The notes: generated by a model from the sequence alone, not told the origin. Shown: positions 17,218 through 27,115, numbered from the stretch's first letter. The stretch is DNA of 64,000 nt from Thalassospiraceae bacterium LMO-JJ14 (GCA_021555105.2 CP134604.1:2356001-2420000); one strand, 5' to 3'. Made by a program: numbers and translations.

Positions 17218-17853
17218 TCAATCGTCCAGAAACGCACGAATTTTCACGAACACGTCCGAAAACATCTGCTCGTTCAAGCGGCCCGTGTTGGTGTTGTAGC
17301 GCGAGCAGTGATAGCTGTTGAACAGGGAAAGGCCATTGTCCGTTGTGTGGCGCGCCGCGTGGGCGAATTTAAAGGCGGATTTCTTCATGCCCAACGCAGA
17401 CAGCACGGCACCATGCGACAGCGTCCCCAAAGCAAGTATCGCCAGAAGATTCGGCATGGCGGCAATTTCCGCTTTCAGAAAGTCATTACAGGTCGACGTT
17501 TCCGCACCGACCGGCTTGTTTTCCGGCGGCACACACCGCACCGCATTGGTGATGCGGCAGTCCAGCAACTTCAAACCGTCTTTCTTGTGCTTGGCATATG
17601 CGCCTTCGGCGAAACCGTGGCGATGCAGGGTGGCATACAGAAGATCGCCTGCATAATCGCCGGTGAACGGCCGCCCGGTCAGGTTTGCCCCTTTAAGACC
17701 CGGCGCCAGACCGACAATCAGCAGCCGTGCGCCTAAATCGCCAAAAGCCGGCACCGGACCGTTATACCAATCGGGATGCGCACTGATATTGGCGTCACGA
17801 AAGGCTTTCAGCCGGGGGCAGAGGTCACACGCATACGCCGGTTCGTTGAACAT
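17218..17853 (-). CDS. uracil-DNA glycosylase, family 5 (UDGb) type
   Basis: Removes uracil and possibly other deaminated bases from DNA. The 211-residue protein has the family-5 loop GLAPGLKGANLTGRPFTGD, and the motif YHCSRYNTNTGRL that carries the active-site histidine. Cysteines at 9 and 12 (ACDLCPR) and in LLDCRITNAVRCVPP may bind an iron-sulfur cluster, as in related glycosylases. It is a cytoplasmic repair enzyme on its own, 26 bases downstream of the NYN-domain gene on the same strand. Confidence 0.88.
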   Translation of the reverse strand: MFNEPAYACDLCPRLKAFRDANISAHPDWYNGPVPAFGDLGARLLIVGLAPGLKGANLTGRPFTGDYAGDLLYATLHRHGFAEGAYAKHKKDGLKLLDCRITNAVRCVPPENKPVGAETSTCNDFLKAEIAAMPNLLAILALGTLSHGAVLSALGMKKSAFKFAHAARHTTDNGLSLFNSYHCSRYNTNTGRLNEQMFSDVFVKIRAFLDD

Positions 17854-17878
17854 CAGATCAACACATCAGGGCAGTAAA

Positions 17879-18496
17879 TCACGCAAGATGCGGCTCGTTT
17901 TCAAAATCGATACCGTCGTCGATGTAATCATCTTCGGGAAACCCTTCCTGTACGGGTTTGCGCGGTGCACCGGCACGCTGTATCTGGTTTTGAATATCGG
18001 AAAGCTCGATGAAATTGTCAGCTTGTCGGCGCAACTCATCGGCAATCATCGGCGGCTGGCTGTTGATGGTCGAAACCACGCTGACCCGCACGCCCTTGCG
18101 CTGCACGGCCTCGACGAGTCGGCGGAAATCGCCGTCGCCTGAGAATATCACGATATGATCCAGATACGGCGCCATTTCCATGACGTCGATGGCCAGTTCG
18201 ATATCCATATTCCCCTTGATCTTGCGGCGTCCGGCGGCGTCCGTAAATTCCTTGGTCGGCTTGGTGACCATGGTGTAGCCGTTATAGTCCAGCCAATCGA
18301 CCAGAGGGCGAATTGGCGAGTATTCCTGGTCTTCCATCAGAGCGGTATAATAAAAGGCCCTGATCAGCCGACCGTCTTTCTGAAAAACATCCAATAAGCG
18401 CTTGTAATCAATATCGAATCCAAGCGCCCTTGCAGCAGCGTACAGGTTCGATCCGTCGATGAAGAGCGCAACCCGTTCATTCAAATTTATTTGCAT
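17879..18496 (-). CDS. NYN-domain (LabA/DUF88-like) putative RNase
   Basis: A 205-residue protein of the NYN branch of PIN-like nucleases. Acidic metal-binding residues are visible in ALFIDGSNLY (D14), KGNMDIELAIDVM and IFSGDGDFRRLVE. The C-terminal 40 residues are acidic and probably disordered. Family members act on RNA; LabA itself affects clock output in cyanobacteria. The precise target is unknown. It is divergent from folK and forms a likely short operon with the glycosylase gene. Confidence 0.85.
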   Translation of the reverse strand: MQINLNERVALFIDGSNLYAAARALGFDIDYKRLLDVFQKDGRLIRAFYYTALMEDQEYSPIRPLVDWLDYNGYTMVTKPTKEFTDAAGRRKIKGNMDIELAIDVMEMAPYLDHIVIFSGDGDFRRLVEAVQRKGVRVSVVSTINSQPPMIADELRRQADNFIELSDIQNQIQRAGAPRKPVQEGFPEDDYIDDGIDFENEPHLA

Positions 18497-18637
18497 GTCA
18501 AAACCTCAAAGAATATGTACGCGCAATAATTCGCGTGGCGTAATCAAAACCCATTTCGTCGCAAAAATGATCGACGCGGGGCGTTACAATTTATTAGGTA
18601 GGCACTTATCAACTTTCGAACAAGGATATTTGAAAAC

Positions 18638-19174
18638 GTGATTTTTATTGGCCTCGGCGGGAATTTGACCTGCCCGACATTCGGCCCGCCGCGCGCCACA
18701 TGTGGTGCTGCCCTGCAGATCATGGAACAGCGCGGCATCAAGGTCCGGGCGCGATCGAAATGGTATGAAAGCGCACCGGTCCCGATCAGCGATCAGCCCT
18801 GGTACGTCAACGGTGTCGTCAGCGTCAAGACCACGCTAAGCCCGGAGAATCTCGTGGATGAGGTACTTGAAATTGAAGCTGAGCTTGGCCGCAGGCGCAC
18901 AGCGGTGAACGCGCCCAGAACCATCGATCTTGACGTCATCGCACACGACATGAACGTCATTACCGGCGATGAGCGCCATCATGTCACGGTGCCGCATCCG
19001 CGCATGCAGGGCCGCGCATTCGTAGTGCTACCGATGGCGGAAATCGCTCCGGACTGGCGCCACCCCATCACAAACGAAACGCTCGGTGACATGATTGCCG
19101 TGCTGCCCGCCGGTCAGGAATGCCGGCCGATGCCGGACGGCCTGGGCTTGTTCGGTACGGAATGGACCGGATGA
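18638..19174 (+). CDS. folK: 2-amino-4-hydroxy-6-hydroxymethyldihydropteridine pyrophosphokinase
   Basis: HPPK transfers pyrophosphate from ATP to the pterin, a step of folate synthesis. The protein is 178 residues. Marks are FIGLGGNL at the N-terminus, VRARSKWYESAPV, the signature RTIDLDVIAHD, and VPHPRMQGRAFVVLPM. It begins with GTG at 18638; CAAGGA lies 11 bases ahead. No folB or folP is next to it; it leads into rpoZ with its own promoter in between. Confidence 0.94.
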   Translation: MIFIGLGGNLTCPTFGPPRATCGAALQIMEQRGIKVRARSKWYESAPVPISDQPWYVNGVVSVKTTLSPENLVDEVLEIEAELGRRRTAVNAPRTIDLDVIAHDMNVITGDERHHVTVPHPRMQGRAFVVLPMAEIAPDWRHPITNETLGDMIAVLPAGQECRPMPDGLGLFGTEWTG

Positions 19175-19189
19175 TGTCCGCTTTAATCC

Positions 19190-19218
19190 TTGCATGGCAG
19201 AGCTTAAATCCCTATAAA
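19190..19218 (+). promoter_or_regulatory. sigma-70 type promoter for rpoZ
   Basis: TTGCAT (19190-19195), a 17-base spacer and TATAAA (19213-19218). The -10 box differs from consensus at one position. It lies 39 bases before the rpoZ ATG, in the only gap between folK and rpoZ. Confidence 0.6.
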
Positions 19219-19257
19219 CCGCGCAAATTCCCATGATATTTAGCTGGAGAGCACCCG

Positions 19258-19674
19258 ATGGCTCGCGTCACAGTCGAAGATTGCGTTGAAAGAATTCCCA
19301 ACCGTTTTGAACTCGTTGCCATTGCCGCGCAACGTGCCCGTCACATTTCCGCCGGCGCCGCGCTGACGATCGACCGTGACAATGACAAGAATCCGGTTGT
19401 CGCGCTTCGCGAAATTGCCGATCAGACCGTCGATCTGGATGAACTCCAGGAAGACCTTATCAAGAGTCTGCAGCGCCACGTTGAGCAGGATGAGCCTGAA
19501 GAAGACCTGGTCGATGACATGGCCATTCGCCAGGAACTCGCCGGTCAGGGCAATGCCGGTGACAACGAAATCGAAGCGCTGACCAAAACCATGTCGATCG
19601 ACGATGGGGCTTCGGATTCCGATAGCGCCGGTGAGGTCATGTTTGAAGATGTCGATGAAGAAGTCGACGACTGA
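19258..19674 (+). CDS. rpoZ: RNA polymerase omega subunit
   Basis: Omega helps RNA polymerase assembly and forms part of a ppGpp site. The N-terminal 60 residues are highly typical ([39 protein letters not shown]). The 138-residue length, longer than the 91 of E. coli, comes from an acidic C-terminal tail, usual in alphaproteobacteria. CTGGAGA precedes the ATG. It has its own promoter and terminator and is followed by the ppGpp synthetase/hydrolase gene, a functional as well as positional link. Confidence 0.97.
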   Translation: MARVTVEDCVERIPNRFELVAIAAQRARHISAGAALTIDRDNDKNPVVALREIADQTVDLDELQEDLIKSLQRHVEQDEPEEDLVDDMAIRQELAGQGNAGDNEIEALTKTMSIDDGASDSDSAGEVMFEDVDEEVDD

Positions 19675-19698
19675 TTTACCGCATATATCCGGTCACAG

Positions 19699-19725
19699 CG
19701 GGAGCCTTTCGGCTCCCGTTTTTAT
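19699..19725 (+). terminator. intrinsic terminator of rpoZ
   Basis: CGGGAGCC-TTTC-GGCTCCCG forms a perfect 8-bp stem with a 4-base loop, directly followed by TTTTTATT. It starts 24 bases after the rpoZ stop. Confidence 0.9.
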
Positions 19726-19780
19726 TGCGCCGCAACAATAGCTTGGGCGGCAACATGGAAGCATGATAAGCTGAACCATC

Positions 19781-21931
19781 ATGATGCGGCAGTTTGAACT
19801 CGTCGAAAAAATAAAATCCTACGATCCCGGCGCGGACGAGGATGCAATCAACCGCGCCTATGTTTTCGCCATGAAAGCGCACGGTTCCCAGAAACGCGCC
19901 TCCGGCGACCCATATTTTTCCCATCCGATCGAGGTTGCCGGCATTCTGACCCACTACAAGGTCGATACCGCGACCATCGTCACCGCACTGTTGCATGACA
20001 CCATCGAGGATACCGATGCAACGTATGACGAGATCGAGCGGATGTTCGGCGAGGAAACGGCGCGCCTGGTTGACGGCGTCACCAAGCTGACACGGATCAA
20101 TTTCGTTTCAGACAAGGCCAAACAGGCGGAAAACTTCCGTAAATTCCTGCTCGCCATGTCGGAAGATATCCGTGTCCTGCTGGTCAAGCTGGCTGACCGC
20201 CTGCACAACATGCGTACGCTTCAGTACGTCAAGAAACCGGAAAGCCGCCAGCGCATCGCCATGGAGACCATGGATATCTATGCCCCCTTGGCGGAACGCA
20301 TCGGCATGGGTGAAATCAAGATTGAGCTTGAGGATCTTGCCTTCACCGAATTGAATCCGGATGCCCGGAAATCGGTAGTGCGCCGGCTTGAGTTCCTGCG
20401 CAATCAGGGCGGCGACCTAGTCAACCGCATCATCAAGGAATTGCAGCATCTCATGCAGGAGCAGGGGGTCAGCGCAAGCATTCAGGGACGCGAAAAATCA
20501 CCGTACTCGATCTGGTGCAAGATGCAGCAGCACGATGTCGGCTTCGAGCAGCTTTCCGACATCATGGCATTCAGGATTGTCGTCGACAGCATCGAGAATT
20601 GCTACCGTGCGCTCGGCGTCGTTCATGGCGCCTACCGAACCGTTCCCGGCCGCTTCAAGGATTACATTTCGACGCCGAAGCCGAACGGATACCGCTCGCT
20701 GCATACCGGCGTCTTCGGCCCGGAAAATCACCGGATCGAGTTGCAGATACGCACGCAGGCGATGCATGAAATCGCCGAGAGCGGAGTCGCCGCACACTGG
20801 AACTACAAGGAAGGCGGTAACATCGACGCCGCGCGCCGGGACGGCCCACAATACCGCTGGCTTCGCGAACTGCTGGAAATTCTCGAACATGCCTCGAACC
20901 CCGAAGAATTTCTCGAACATACAAAGCTCGAGATGTTCAAGGATCAGGTTTTTGCATTTACCCCGCGCGGTGAACTGATCAGCCTGCCATCCGGTTCCAC
21001 GCCCGTGGACTTTGCCTATGCCGTCCACTCGGAAATCGGCGACCGATGTGTAGGTGCCAAGATCAACGGCCGCATGATGCCGTTGCGTACCACGCTCCAC
21101 AACGGCGATCAGGTGGAAATCGTCACCTCCAAGGCCCAGACCCCGTCACCGACCTGGGAACGTTTTGTTGTCTCAGGCAAGGCCCGGGCGCGCATCCGCC
21201 GCTTCGTGCGCATGCAGGAACGCGATCAGTATCAATCCCTCGGCCGCTCGATCCTGCAACGCGCGTTCAAGGAATCCGGCAACGACATGACCGAAAAGGG
21301 CCTGAACGGCGTACTTAAAACGTTCAGCCAGCCCACTGTCGATGATCTGTGTGCCCAGGTCGGCGCCGGCCACATCACGGCACGTGCCGTCGTCGAAGCC
21401 GTGTATCCACGACTCAAATCCACAGAAAAATCCGACAAGATCGTTCCTATCTCGCGTTCTCAATCCAACAAGGGAAAGAGCGACGGTGTCCCGATAACCG
21501 GTCTGATACCGGGTATGGCCATGCACTATGCCGGTTGCTGTCATCCGCTGCCGGGCGACCGGATCGTCGGTATCGTGACGACCGGCAAGGGTGTCACCAT
21601 CCATACCATCGATTGCGAAAAACTGGCGCAGTATCAGGAAGAACCAGAACGCTGGCTCGACGTTGCCTGGGACACAAGCGGTGCGGACCAGAACCACGTC
21701 GCCCGTGTGAACGTCACCGTTGTCAATTCACCCGGCACACTGGGCGACCTGTCGACACTGATCGCCAAGAACGGGGGCAATATCTCGAACCTCAAGATCG
21801 TCGACCGGCAGATCGACTTCTTCGACATGCTGATCGATATCGAGGTCAAGGACGTCAAGCATCTGGCGGACATCATCGCCGCGCTTCGCGCCTCAACGGC
21901 GGTCAATACGGTGGAACGCGCGCGCGGCTGA
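19781..21931 (+). CDS. rsh: bifunctional (p)ppGpp synthetase/hydrolase (RelA/SpoT)
   Basis: The single long alarmone enzyme of alphaproteobacteria, controlling the stringent response. The 716-residue protein contains an HD hydrolase domain with an intact HDTIED (residues 72-77), a nucleotidyl-transferase synthetase domain with YSIWCKMQQ and the GYRSLHTGV segment, a TGS domain (VFAFTPRGELISLPSGSTP), a zinc-finger/RIS region with HYAGCCHPLPGD, and a C-terminal ACT domain (about 640-716). Both catalytic centres look intact, so it should synthesise and degrade ppGpp. The start is the first of two adjacent ATGs. Its stop is 8 bases from the convergent modC stop. Confidence 0.97.
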   Translation: MMRQFELVEKIKSYDPGADEDAINRAYVFAMKAHGSQKRASGDPYFSHPIEVAGILTHYKVDTATIVTALLHDTIEDTDATYDEIERMFGEETARLVDGVTKLTRINFVSDKAKQAENFRKFLLAMSEDIRVLLVKLADRLHNMRTLQYVKKPESRQRIAMETMDIYAPLAERIGMGEIKIELEDLAFTELNPDARKSVVRRLEFLRNQGGDLVNRIIKELQHLMQEQGVSASIQGREKSPYSIWCKMQQHDVGFEQLSDIMAFRIVVDSIENCYRALGVVHGAYRTVPGRFKDYISTPKPNGYRSLHTGVFGPENHRIELQIRTQAMHEIAESGVAAHWNYKEGGNIDAARRDGPQYRWLRELLEILEHASNPEEFLEHTKLEMFKDQVFAFTPRGELISLPSGSTPVDFAYAVHSEIGDRCVGAKINGRMMPLRTTLHNGDQVEIVTSKAQTPSPTWERFVVSGKARARIRRFVRMQERDQYQSLGRSILQRAFKESGNDMTEKGLNGVLKTFSQPTVDDLCAQVGAGHITARAVVEAVYPRLKSTEKSDKIVPISRSQSNKGKSDGVPITGLIPGMAMHYAGCCHPLPGDRIVGIVTTGKGVTIHTIDCEKLAQYQEEPERWLDVAWDTSGADQNHVARVNVTVVNSPGTLGDLSTLIAKNGGNISNLKIVDRQIDFFDMLIDIEVKDVKHLADIIAALRASTAVNTVERARG

Positions 21932-21939
21932 TCCGCAGG

Positions 21940-23061
21940 CTAGCGCCGCCGCCCCAGTCCAAGGCTGTGCCGGTCGATCGACGACGTTTTCACCGAAACA
22001 AACACCTTCATCCCGGCTTCGAGACCGTATTCAGCGACCGAACGGCGCGTAACCCGGGCGATAATCGGCGCCCCCGCATTGACCAGCACATCGACGTGCG
22101 GACTGACCCCCTCGGCAACGTTTTCGATATCGACAATGGTGGCTTCGAAAATATTCAACGTCATGCTGCCCCGGGGGCGCTCCAGCGACAGGGAAACATC
22201 GCGCGCCCTGAGCCTAAGGCGAAGCGGAGTGCCGCGTTCAAGTTCAAGCCGCGGCACCCAGACGGCCCCCGCGCCGAAGCCAAGCTCCGTCAGCATGTAT
22301 TCATCGTCATGGCCGGACACCCAGACATGGATCACGGCCCCCGCCTCGAAGCGGCCCGTATGCGGACGCAGATCCAAGCGGCTCATGATGTCCTCGACAT
22401 CGCCGAAGGCGATGGTATCGCCGTCTGCCAGAACCACCATCGTGTCGGCAAGCCGGACAACTTCCTCGACGGCATGACTGACATACATGATAGGCACGCC
22501 CGCATGGTCGCGAAGCTTTTCGATAAACGGCATGATTTCGGCCTTCCGGTCGAAGTCCAGCGCCGCCAGCGGTTCGTCCATCAGCAGGATTTTCGGACTG
22601 GCAAGCAGGGCCCGGCCGATAGCGACACGCTGCACCTCACCACCAGACAGGTCGGCGGGGTAACGCTCCAGCAGTTTTGAAATGCCCAGCATGGCCACCA
22701 CGTCGTCGATACTGTGACGGCGTTCCGCCGGGGCGATCCGTTTCATGCCGTATTCCAGGTTACTGCGCACACGCATGTGCGGGAACAGTCTGGCATCTTG
22801 AAAAACATAGCCGACGCGTCGCTTTTCCGGGGCCAGGTCAATACCTGCCGATTTGTCGAAGAGCGTCTCGCCGGCAATGCGGATATGGCCGCTGTCGGGC
22901 CGGGCCAGACCTGCCAGACAATCGATGATCGTCGATTTGCCGGCCCCCGACCTGCCGAACAGCGTCGTCAGGCCGCCTTCTGTTTCGAATCTGGCCTTGA
23001 GTTCGAAATTTCCGCGCCTGAGACGGAAATCTATGTCGACGATTTTATCGTTCCCGTTCAT
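21940..23061 (-). CDS. modC: molybdate ABC transporter ATP-binding protein
   Basis: ModC powers molybdate import. The 373-residue protein has an ABC domain with Walker A GRSGAGKST (about 36-44), signature LSGGEVQRVAIGRALL, Walker B LLMDEPLAALD, and an extended C-terminus that fits the molybdate-binding TOBE domain (about 300-373). That C-terminal domain separates ModC from many other importers. Its start overlaps modB by 4 bases (ATGA). It is the last gene of modABC. Confidence 0.95.
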   Translation of the reverse strand: MNGNDKIVDIDFRLRRGNFELKARFETEGGLTTLFGRSGAGKSTIIDCLAGLARPDSGHIRIAGETLFDKSAGIDLAPEKRRVGYVFQDARLFPHMRVRSNLEYGMKRIAPAERRHSIDDVVAMLGISKLLERYPADLSGGEVQRVAIGRALLASPKILLMDEPLAALDFDRKAEIMPFIEKLRDHAGVPIMYVSHAVEEVVRLADTMVVLADGDTIAFGDVEDIMSRLDLRPHTGRFEAGAVIHVWVSGHDDEYMLTELGFGAGAVWVPRLELERGTPLRLRLRARDVSLSLERPRGSMTLNIFEATIVDIENVAEGVSPHVDVLVNAGAPIIARVTRRSVAEYGLEAGMKVFVSVKTSSIDRHSLGLGRRR

Positions 23062-23744
23062 CCGCCGAGCTTCACTTTTAACCGTCGTGCCATCAGTTCG
23101 GAGGCCAGCAGGGCCGCAAAAGCGACAACAACGGAAATCACCACAAGCCGAAACGCACCGGCTTCACCGCCGGGGATCTGCGTCAGGGTATAAAGCGCTA
23201 TCGGCAGCGTTCGCGTTTCACCGGGGATGTTCGAAACGAAGGTGATCGTCGCGCCGAATTCACCAAGGCTGCGTGCAAAGCCGAGGATCGCGCCCGTGAG
23301 GATACCCGGACTGGCCAGCGGCAGCGTCACGGTCGCAAAAACATGAAGCGGCGAAGCCCCCAATGTTCGCGCAGCCTGTTCAAGTCCGTGATCGACGCTT
23401 TCAAGCGAAAGCCGGATCGCCCGCACCATGAGCGGGAATGCCATAACGGCAGCCGCGACGGCGGCGCCTTTCCATGTGAAGGCGAGGGTGATGCCGAAAA
23501 CATCGTTGAGAAACCCGCCGACAATACCGTTTCGTCCAAGCCCCACAAGCAGCACATAACCGACCACGACCGGCGGCAGGATCAGCGGCAGATGGACCAG
23601 TCCGTCGATCAAACTTTTGCCGGCGAACTGCTTGCGTGCCAGAAGCCAGGCAACAAGCACGGCTAGCGGCAAGCTGAATCCCACGGCGGCGAAGGCTACC
23701 TGGATACTCAGCTTCAAGGCTTCAATTTCAAGATTGCTCATCAA
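23058..23744 (-). CDS. modB: molybdate ABC transporter permease
   Basis: The 228-residue inner-membrane permease of the molybdate importer. About five to six hydrophobic helices are visible, with the cytoplasmic coupling loop EQAARTLGASPLHVFATVTLP (shown in part: the EAA-like loop around residues 142-162) and the ModB-like GFARSLGEFGATI. Overlaps of 4 bases with both modA and modC show a tightly coupled operon. Confidence 0.95.
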   Translation of the reverse strand: MMSNLEIEALKLSIQVAFAAVGFSLPLAVLVAWLLARKQFAGKSLIDGLVHLPLILPPVVVGYVLLVGLGRNGIVGGFLNDVFGITLAFTWKGAAVAAAVMAFPLMVRAIRLSLESVDHGLEQAARTLGASPLHVFATVTLPLASPGILTGAILGFARSLGEFGATITFVSNIPGETRTLPIALYTLTQIPGGEAGAFRLVVISVVVAFAALLASELMARRLKVKLGG

Positions 23745-24508
23745 TCCGCTGCGACCTCGAACCCGGCGGCTCGGAATGCCGCCTTGCCGGTTTCAGACAG
23801 AAACAAATCGATCAGACGATTCACGTCCTTGCTGTCCCGGCCGGTAAGCGGCGCCATCGGATAGCGGATCGGTTCATGCAACGACGGATCGAACCTGTAT
23901 ACGATTTTAACGTCCCGGCTGACCGCCGCATCCGTCGCATAGACGATGCCGGCATTTGCCTCGGCATGCGCAACCACGGCCAGGGCGGCACGAACATTCG
24001 GCATCCTCAGCAAGTGGCCTTCAAGAGTCTGCCATGCCCCCAATGCCTGCAAAGCCTGTTCTGCATAGATACCCGCCGGAACATGTACCGGATCGCCGAC
24101 GGCAACCCGGTCACCTGCAAGCCAGCCCAACAGTGTCTCGTCATCCATGTCGGGCACTTCCAGGGACTTCGGTGCAACCACAACCAGACGATTCGAGGCG
24201 AGTACGCTCACCCGGTTCGATACTACGTACTTGTTGTCGGACAGATAGCGCATCCATTTCAGATTGGCGGAAATATAGATATCGGCGGGCGCGCCACCGG
24301 CAATCTGCCGGGCGAGGGTAGAGCTTGCGGCAAACACCCCCCGGCAAGCTTTTGAAATCAATTGCGGGCACCTGGAAAGAACGGCCTCGACGGCCTGCTG
24401 CGTGCTGGCGGCCGCGAAGACCGTCAATGGCGGTTCATCGGCCCGGGACAGGCCCGGCAAAAGCACTAACGTGCAAAATAAGATGAAGGTCCTGAAGAGA
24501 CATCGCAT
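23741..24508 (-). CDS. modA: molybdate-binding periplasmic protein
   Basis: ModA captures molybdate or tungstate in the periplasm. The 255-residue protein has a signal peptide (residues 1-23, FILFCTLVLLPGLSRA) and the family start LTVFAAASTQQAVEAV. Later motifs include ASSTLARQIAGGAPADIYIS and YATDAAVSRDVKIVYRFDPS. It is the first gene of modABC on the minus strand. The imported metal would serve molybdoenzymes such as the sulfite-oxidase-like protein in this window. A ModE operator was not identified by eye in the upstream 139 bases. Confidence 0.93.
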   Translation of the reverse strand: MRCLFRTFILFCTLVLLPGLSRADEPPLTVFAAASTQQAVEAVLSRCPQLISKACRGVFAASSTLARQIAGGAPADIYISANLKWMRYLSDNKYVVSNRVSVLASNRLVVVAPKSLEVPDMDDETLLGWLAGDRVAVGDPVHVPAGIYAEQALQALGAWQTLEGHLLRMPNVRAALAVVAHAEANAGIVYATDAAVSRDVKIVYRFDPSLHEPIRYPMAPLTGRDSKDVNRLIDLFLSETGKAAFRAAGFEVAAD

Positions 24509-24647
24509 GCGCGGATTATAACGGTGGACAATGTAATTGGTATCGGGAATTGCATATGCGCGTCATCTCGGCAGCCGGGTTTCGAAAGGAAATCTTAACG
24601 CCTTGCTCCTAGCGTCATTTCAATAAAATTGGTCCCCGGAGGGCAGA

Positions 24648-25037
24648 ATGTCCGCGTTGCAAATATGGCCTGATCACGAGACTTCGGATATCGGTGCCCA
24701 GTCGGGATACCGCAGGCGAACATCGTCGCGGGTCAATAACCCAAAACTTTGTGTCACGATCCGCGGCAAGCTGTATCAGTCCATCAACTGGTCTCTCGGC
24801 GGTATATTGGTTGGCGATTATGATGGCGTGCTTGTTGCCGGTGACATGTTCGAAATCGACAGCATCGGCCGCGCCGGCAAAAAAAACTGGCCGGTACTCA
24901 TTTCTGCCCGTGTCATCCGCACCGGAGGTGAAACAGGTATGGATCTCGCGGCGCAATTCATAACCATCAGCGCGCCTGCTTTCGATATCCTTGAAGGGAT
25001 TCTTCTGCGCCGCCCGCAATTTCAAAACGCTTCATAA
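24648..25037 (+). CDS. PilZ-domain protein, likely c-di-GMP binding
   Basis: A 129-residue protein that is a single PilZ-like domain. The first binding motif is RRRTSSR (about 22-28) and the second is NWSLGG (48-53), matching the RxxxR and N/DxSxxG pattern for cyclic di-GMP binding. No output domain is attached. It starts at ATG 24648 with GGAGGG 4 bases ahead. It is a single gene divergent from modA and could affect motility or surface behaviour; motAB are far away, so a link is inference. Confidence 0.75.
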   Translation: MSALQIWPDHETSDIGAQSGYRRRTSSRVNNPKLCVTIRGKLYQSINWSLGGILVGDYDGVLVAGDMFEIDSIGRAGKKNWPVLISARVIRTGGETGMDLAAQFITISAPAFDILEGILLRRPQFQNAS

Positions 25038-25251
25038 ACAGCGCATCCCAATACATCCATACTTAGAACGATAGCGAAGTGTTTTTCTGTAGTCCGTGCC
25101 TATTCTCTGCATTCCTTACCAGCGGGAATGTTCCGGATAACTATTAAATACGCGTACAAAGGCACGGAATATATTCTGCTGCTCACCCTCGAAGGCTTGG
25201 CGGGGAATGCTGATCAATCTTCCGGCGCGCCGTAACCTGATGTCCTGATGA

Positions 25252-25653
25252 TCAGGAATAAAGCTTGTCCGGATCGGTTTTGACATCGGCAATAATGACG
25301 ATCTCGCCATCTCTGACGGCATTGAAAAAACAATTGCGCCGTCCGGTGTGACAGGCGACGCCTGTCTGATCGACCTGCAACAGGATCGTATCGTTATCGC
25401 AATCCCAGCGAAATTCCTTGAGCATCTGAATTTGCCCCGACGTTTCGCCCTTGCGCCAAAGCGCACCTCTGGAGCGTGACCAGTAACAGACACGGCCCGT
25501 CGCCAGCGTCTCGCGCACAGCATCCGCGTTCATCCAGGCCATCATCAGGACCTCACCGGTATCTGCCTGCTGGGCAATTGCCGGAACAAGTCCGTCCGTG
25601 TTGAATGCAAGATCCTTGATAATGGTATTTGCTATGTCGTCGCTCATCATCAT
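25252..25653 (-). CDS. hisI: phosphoribosyl-AMP cyclohydrolase
   Basis: HisI opens the purine ring of phosphoribosyl-AMP in histidine synthesis. The 133-residue length is usual. The zinc and active-site motif [13 protein letters not shown] and the [12 protein letters not shown] segment are typical. In MWMNADAV-type position, [14 protein letters not shown] follows. The ATG at 25653 overlaps the TGA of the upstream metC gene (ATGATG), so they are coupled; a third ATG at 25647 is also possible. No other his genes are nearby. The downstream 200 bases before the PilZ gene hold no recognised gene. Confidence 0.94.
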   Translation of the reverse strand: MMMSDDIANTIIKDLAFNTDGLVPAIAQQADTGEVLMMAWMNADAVRETLATGRVCYWSRSRGALWRKGETSGQIQMLKEFRWDCDNDTILLQVDQTGVACHTGRRNCFFNAVRDGEIVIIADVKTDPDKLYS

Positions 25654-26846
25654 CTCGCTGCGTTGAAGCGCTCGAAGCCGTCGGCAAGGTTTGCGATCAG
25701 ATCGACCGGGTCTTCCAGACCGATGTGATATCGCACTACAGGGCCGGTGCCGGCCCATGGCGTCGCCGTACGGATATTCGCAGGGTATTGGGCAAGCACC
25801 AGACTTTCATATCCGCCCCAACTGGCGCCGATGCCGAACAGATCATAACTGTCTATCATCGCCGCGACAGCGGCCTTGGGTGCGTCGATCAGTTCCACGC
25901 CGAAAAGTCCGCTGGCTCCGGTGAAGTCGCGTTTCCAGAGCGCATGGCCCGGGTCGTCGGGCAGGGCGGGGTACATAACCCGCTTGACCTCGTCGCGGCC
26001 CTGCAACCAGGTCGCGACCTCAAGCGCGTTCTTTTGGTGTTTTTCCAGACGCACGCCGATGGTCCGGAGGCCACGCTGGCCCAGATAACAATCATCGGGT
26101 CCAGCATGATAGCCATAGCTGTTCGCCATACCCTTGAGCGCCTGGAAATGCTCTTCGCTCGCGACAGTCACGGTACCCAGCATGGCGTCGGAATGTCCGA
26201 CCGTGTATTTCGTCGCCGCCTCGATGACGACATCGACTCCAACCGCCAGCGGTTTGAAGAAATAACCCGACGCCCAGGTGTTATCGATCAGCGTCACGAT
26301 GCCGCTGCCTTTCAGCGCCTCGACGATTGCCGGTACATCCATGACTTCAAACGTCACCGAGCCCGGACTTTCCAAATAAACGACAACCGTATTGTCGCGC
26401 ACCAGGTCCTTGATACCGGCGCCGATATGCGGATCGTAAAACTCAACCTCGACCCCGGCACGTTTGAGGATATTGCCGGACACGCGTGAGCGTGTCGGCC
26501 CATAAACCGTATCCGCGACCAGCACGTGATCGCCATTTTGAACGAATGTATTCATGGCCCCGGCAATCGCCGCCAGCCCCGACGGGTACGCAACCGTCTT
26601 GTGTCCGCCGTGCAGGGCGGTGACGGCAGCTTCGAATGCAAACTGCGTCGGCGTCCCGGAACGACCGTAAGAAGGACCGTTATATGGCGGCTTGTCACGG
26701 GTTTCGAACTGCTCGAGCGTCGGGAAGGTAATCGTCGATGCATGATAAACCGGTGGATTGACAACGCCGTGGTTTTCTTCCGGCTTCAATCCGGCGTGTG
26801 CCAGGATGGTGTTTTGCCCGTAACCGCTGTTCTTTTGATCGCTCAT
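25650..26846 (-). CDS. metC: cystathionine beta-lyase
   Basis: A PLP enzyme of the trans-sulfuration family that converts cystathionine to homocysteine, pyruvate and ammonia in methionine synthesis. From ATG 26846, with GAGGGA 4 bases ahead, it is 398 residues; ATG 26879 would add 11. The PLP lysine is in [14 protein letters not shown]. Other marks are [28 protein letters not shown], and [10 protein letters not shown] with RYHIGLEDP near the end. It shares its end with hisI and is divergent from aapJ across a 269-base gap. Confidence 0.93.
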   Translation of the reverse strand: MSDQKNSGYGQNTILAHAGLKPEENHGVVNPPVYHASTITFPTLEQFETRDKPPYNGPSYGRSGTPTQFAFEAAVTALHGGHKTVAYPSGLAAIAGAMNTFVQNGDHVLVADTVYGPTRSRVSGNILKRAGVEVEFYDPHIGAGIKDLVRDNTVVVYLESPGSVTFEVMDVPAIVEALKGSGIVTLIDNTWASGYFFKPLAVGVDVVIEAATKYTVGHSDAMLGTVTVASEEHFQALKGMANSYGYHAGPDDCYLGQRGLRTIGVRLEKHQKNALEVATWLQGRDEVKRVMYPALPDDPGHALWKRDFTGASGLFGVELIDAPKAAVAAMIDSYDLFGIGASWGGYESLVLAQYPANIRTATPWAGTGPVVRYHIGLEDPVDLIANLADGFERFNAAR

Positions 26847-27020
26847 TTCGTCCCTCACTTGTATGCAGTGGGGTGACATTAACCGAGCACAGACGGCTTG
26901 GCGATAGCCCCTTTTTCACAGCCTGCTTGCGACGTTCAGCTATTTCGCCGATGCGGTAGGGCATTGTGATCCATAAAGGATTGTTATCGTAACATTGCGT
27001 TTCGTCTTGAGGGTTGTTCG

Positions 27021-27040
27021 CGAATCGTGTTACGGATTCG
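27021..27040. repeat. inverted repeat upstream of aapJ
   Basis: CGAATC and GATTCG separated by 8 bases, located 76 bases before the aapJ start in the metC-aapJ divergent promoter region. It could be an operator for either gene, but no regulator family is recognised and the arms are only 6 bp. Confidence 0.35.
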
Positions 27041-27115
27041 GGTCTGCTGGGAGACTGGTTTGTTTTTCCGGTAAGGCGAAAACCTAAAATGAAGTCTTCA
27101 GGGAGCTTTATCACT

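Noticed and set aside
21349-22680. Long plus-strand frame across the rsh end and modC
   Set aside because: It has Arg/Pro-rich shadow composition and overlaps two strongly supported genes on opposite strands.
25116-25523. Minus-strand frame overlapping hisI
   Set aside because: It is a frame-shifted shadow of hisI, which has clear family motifs.
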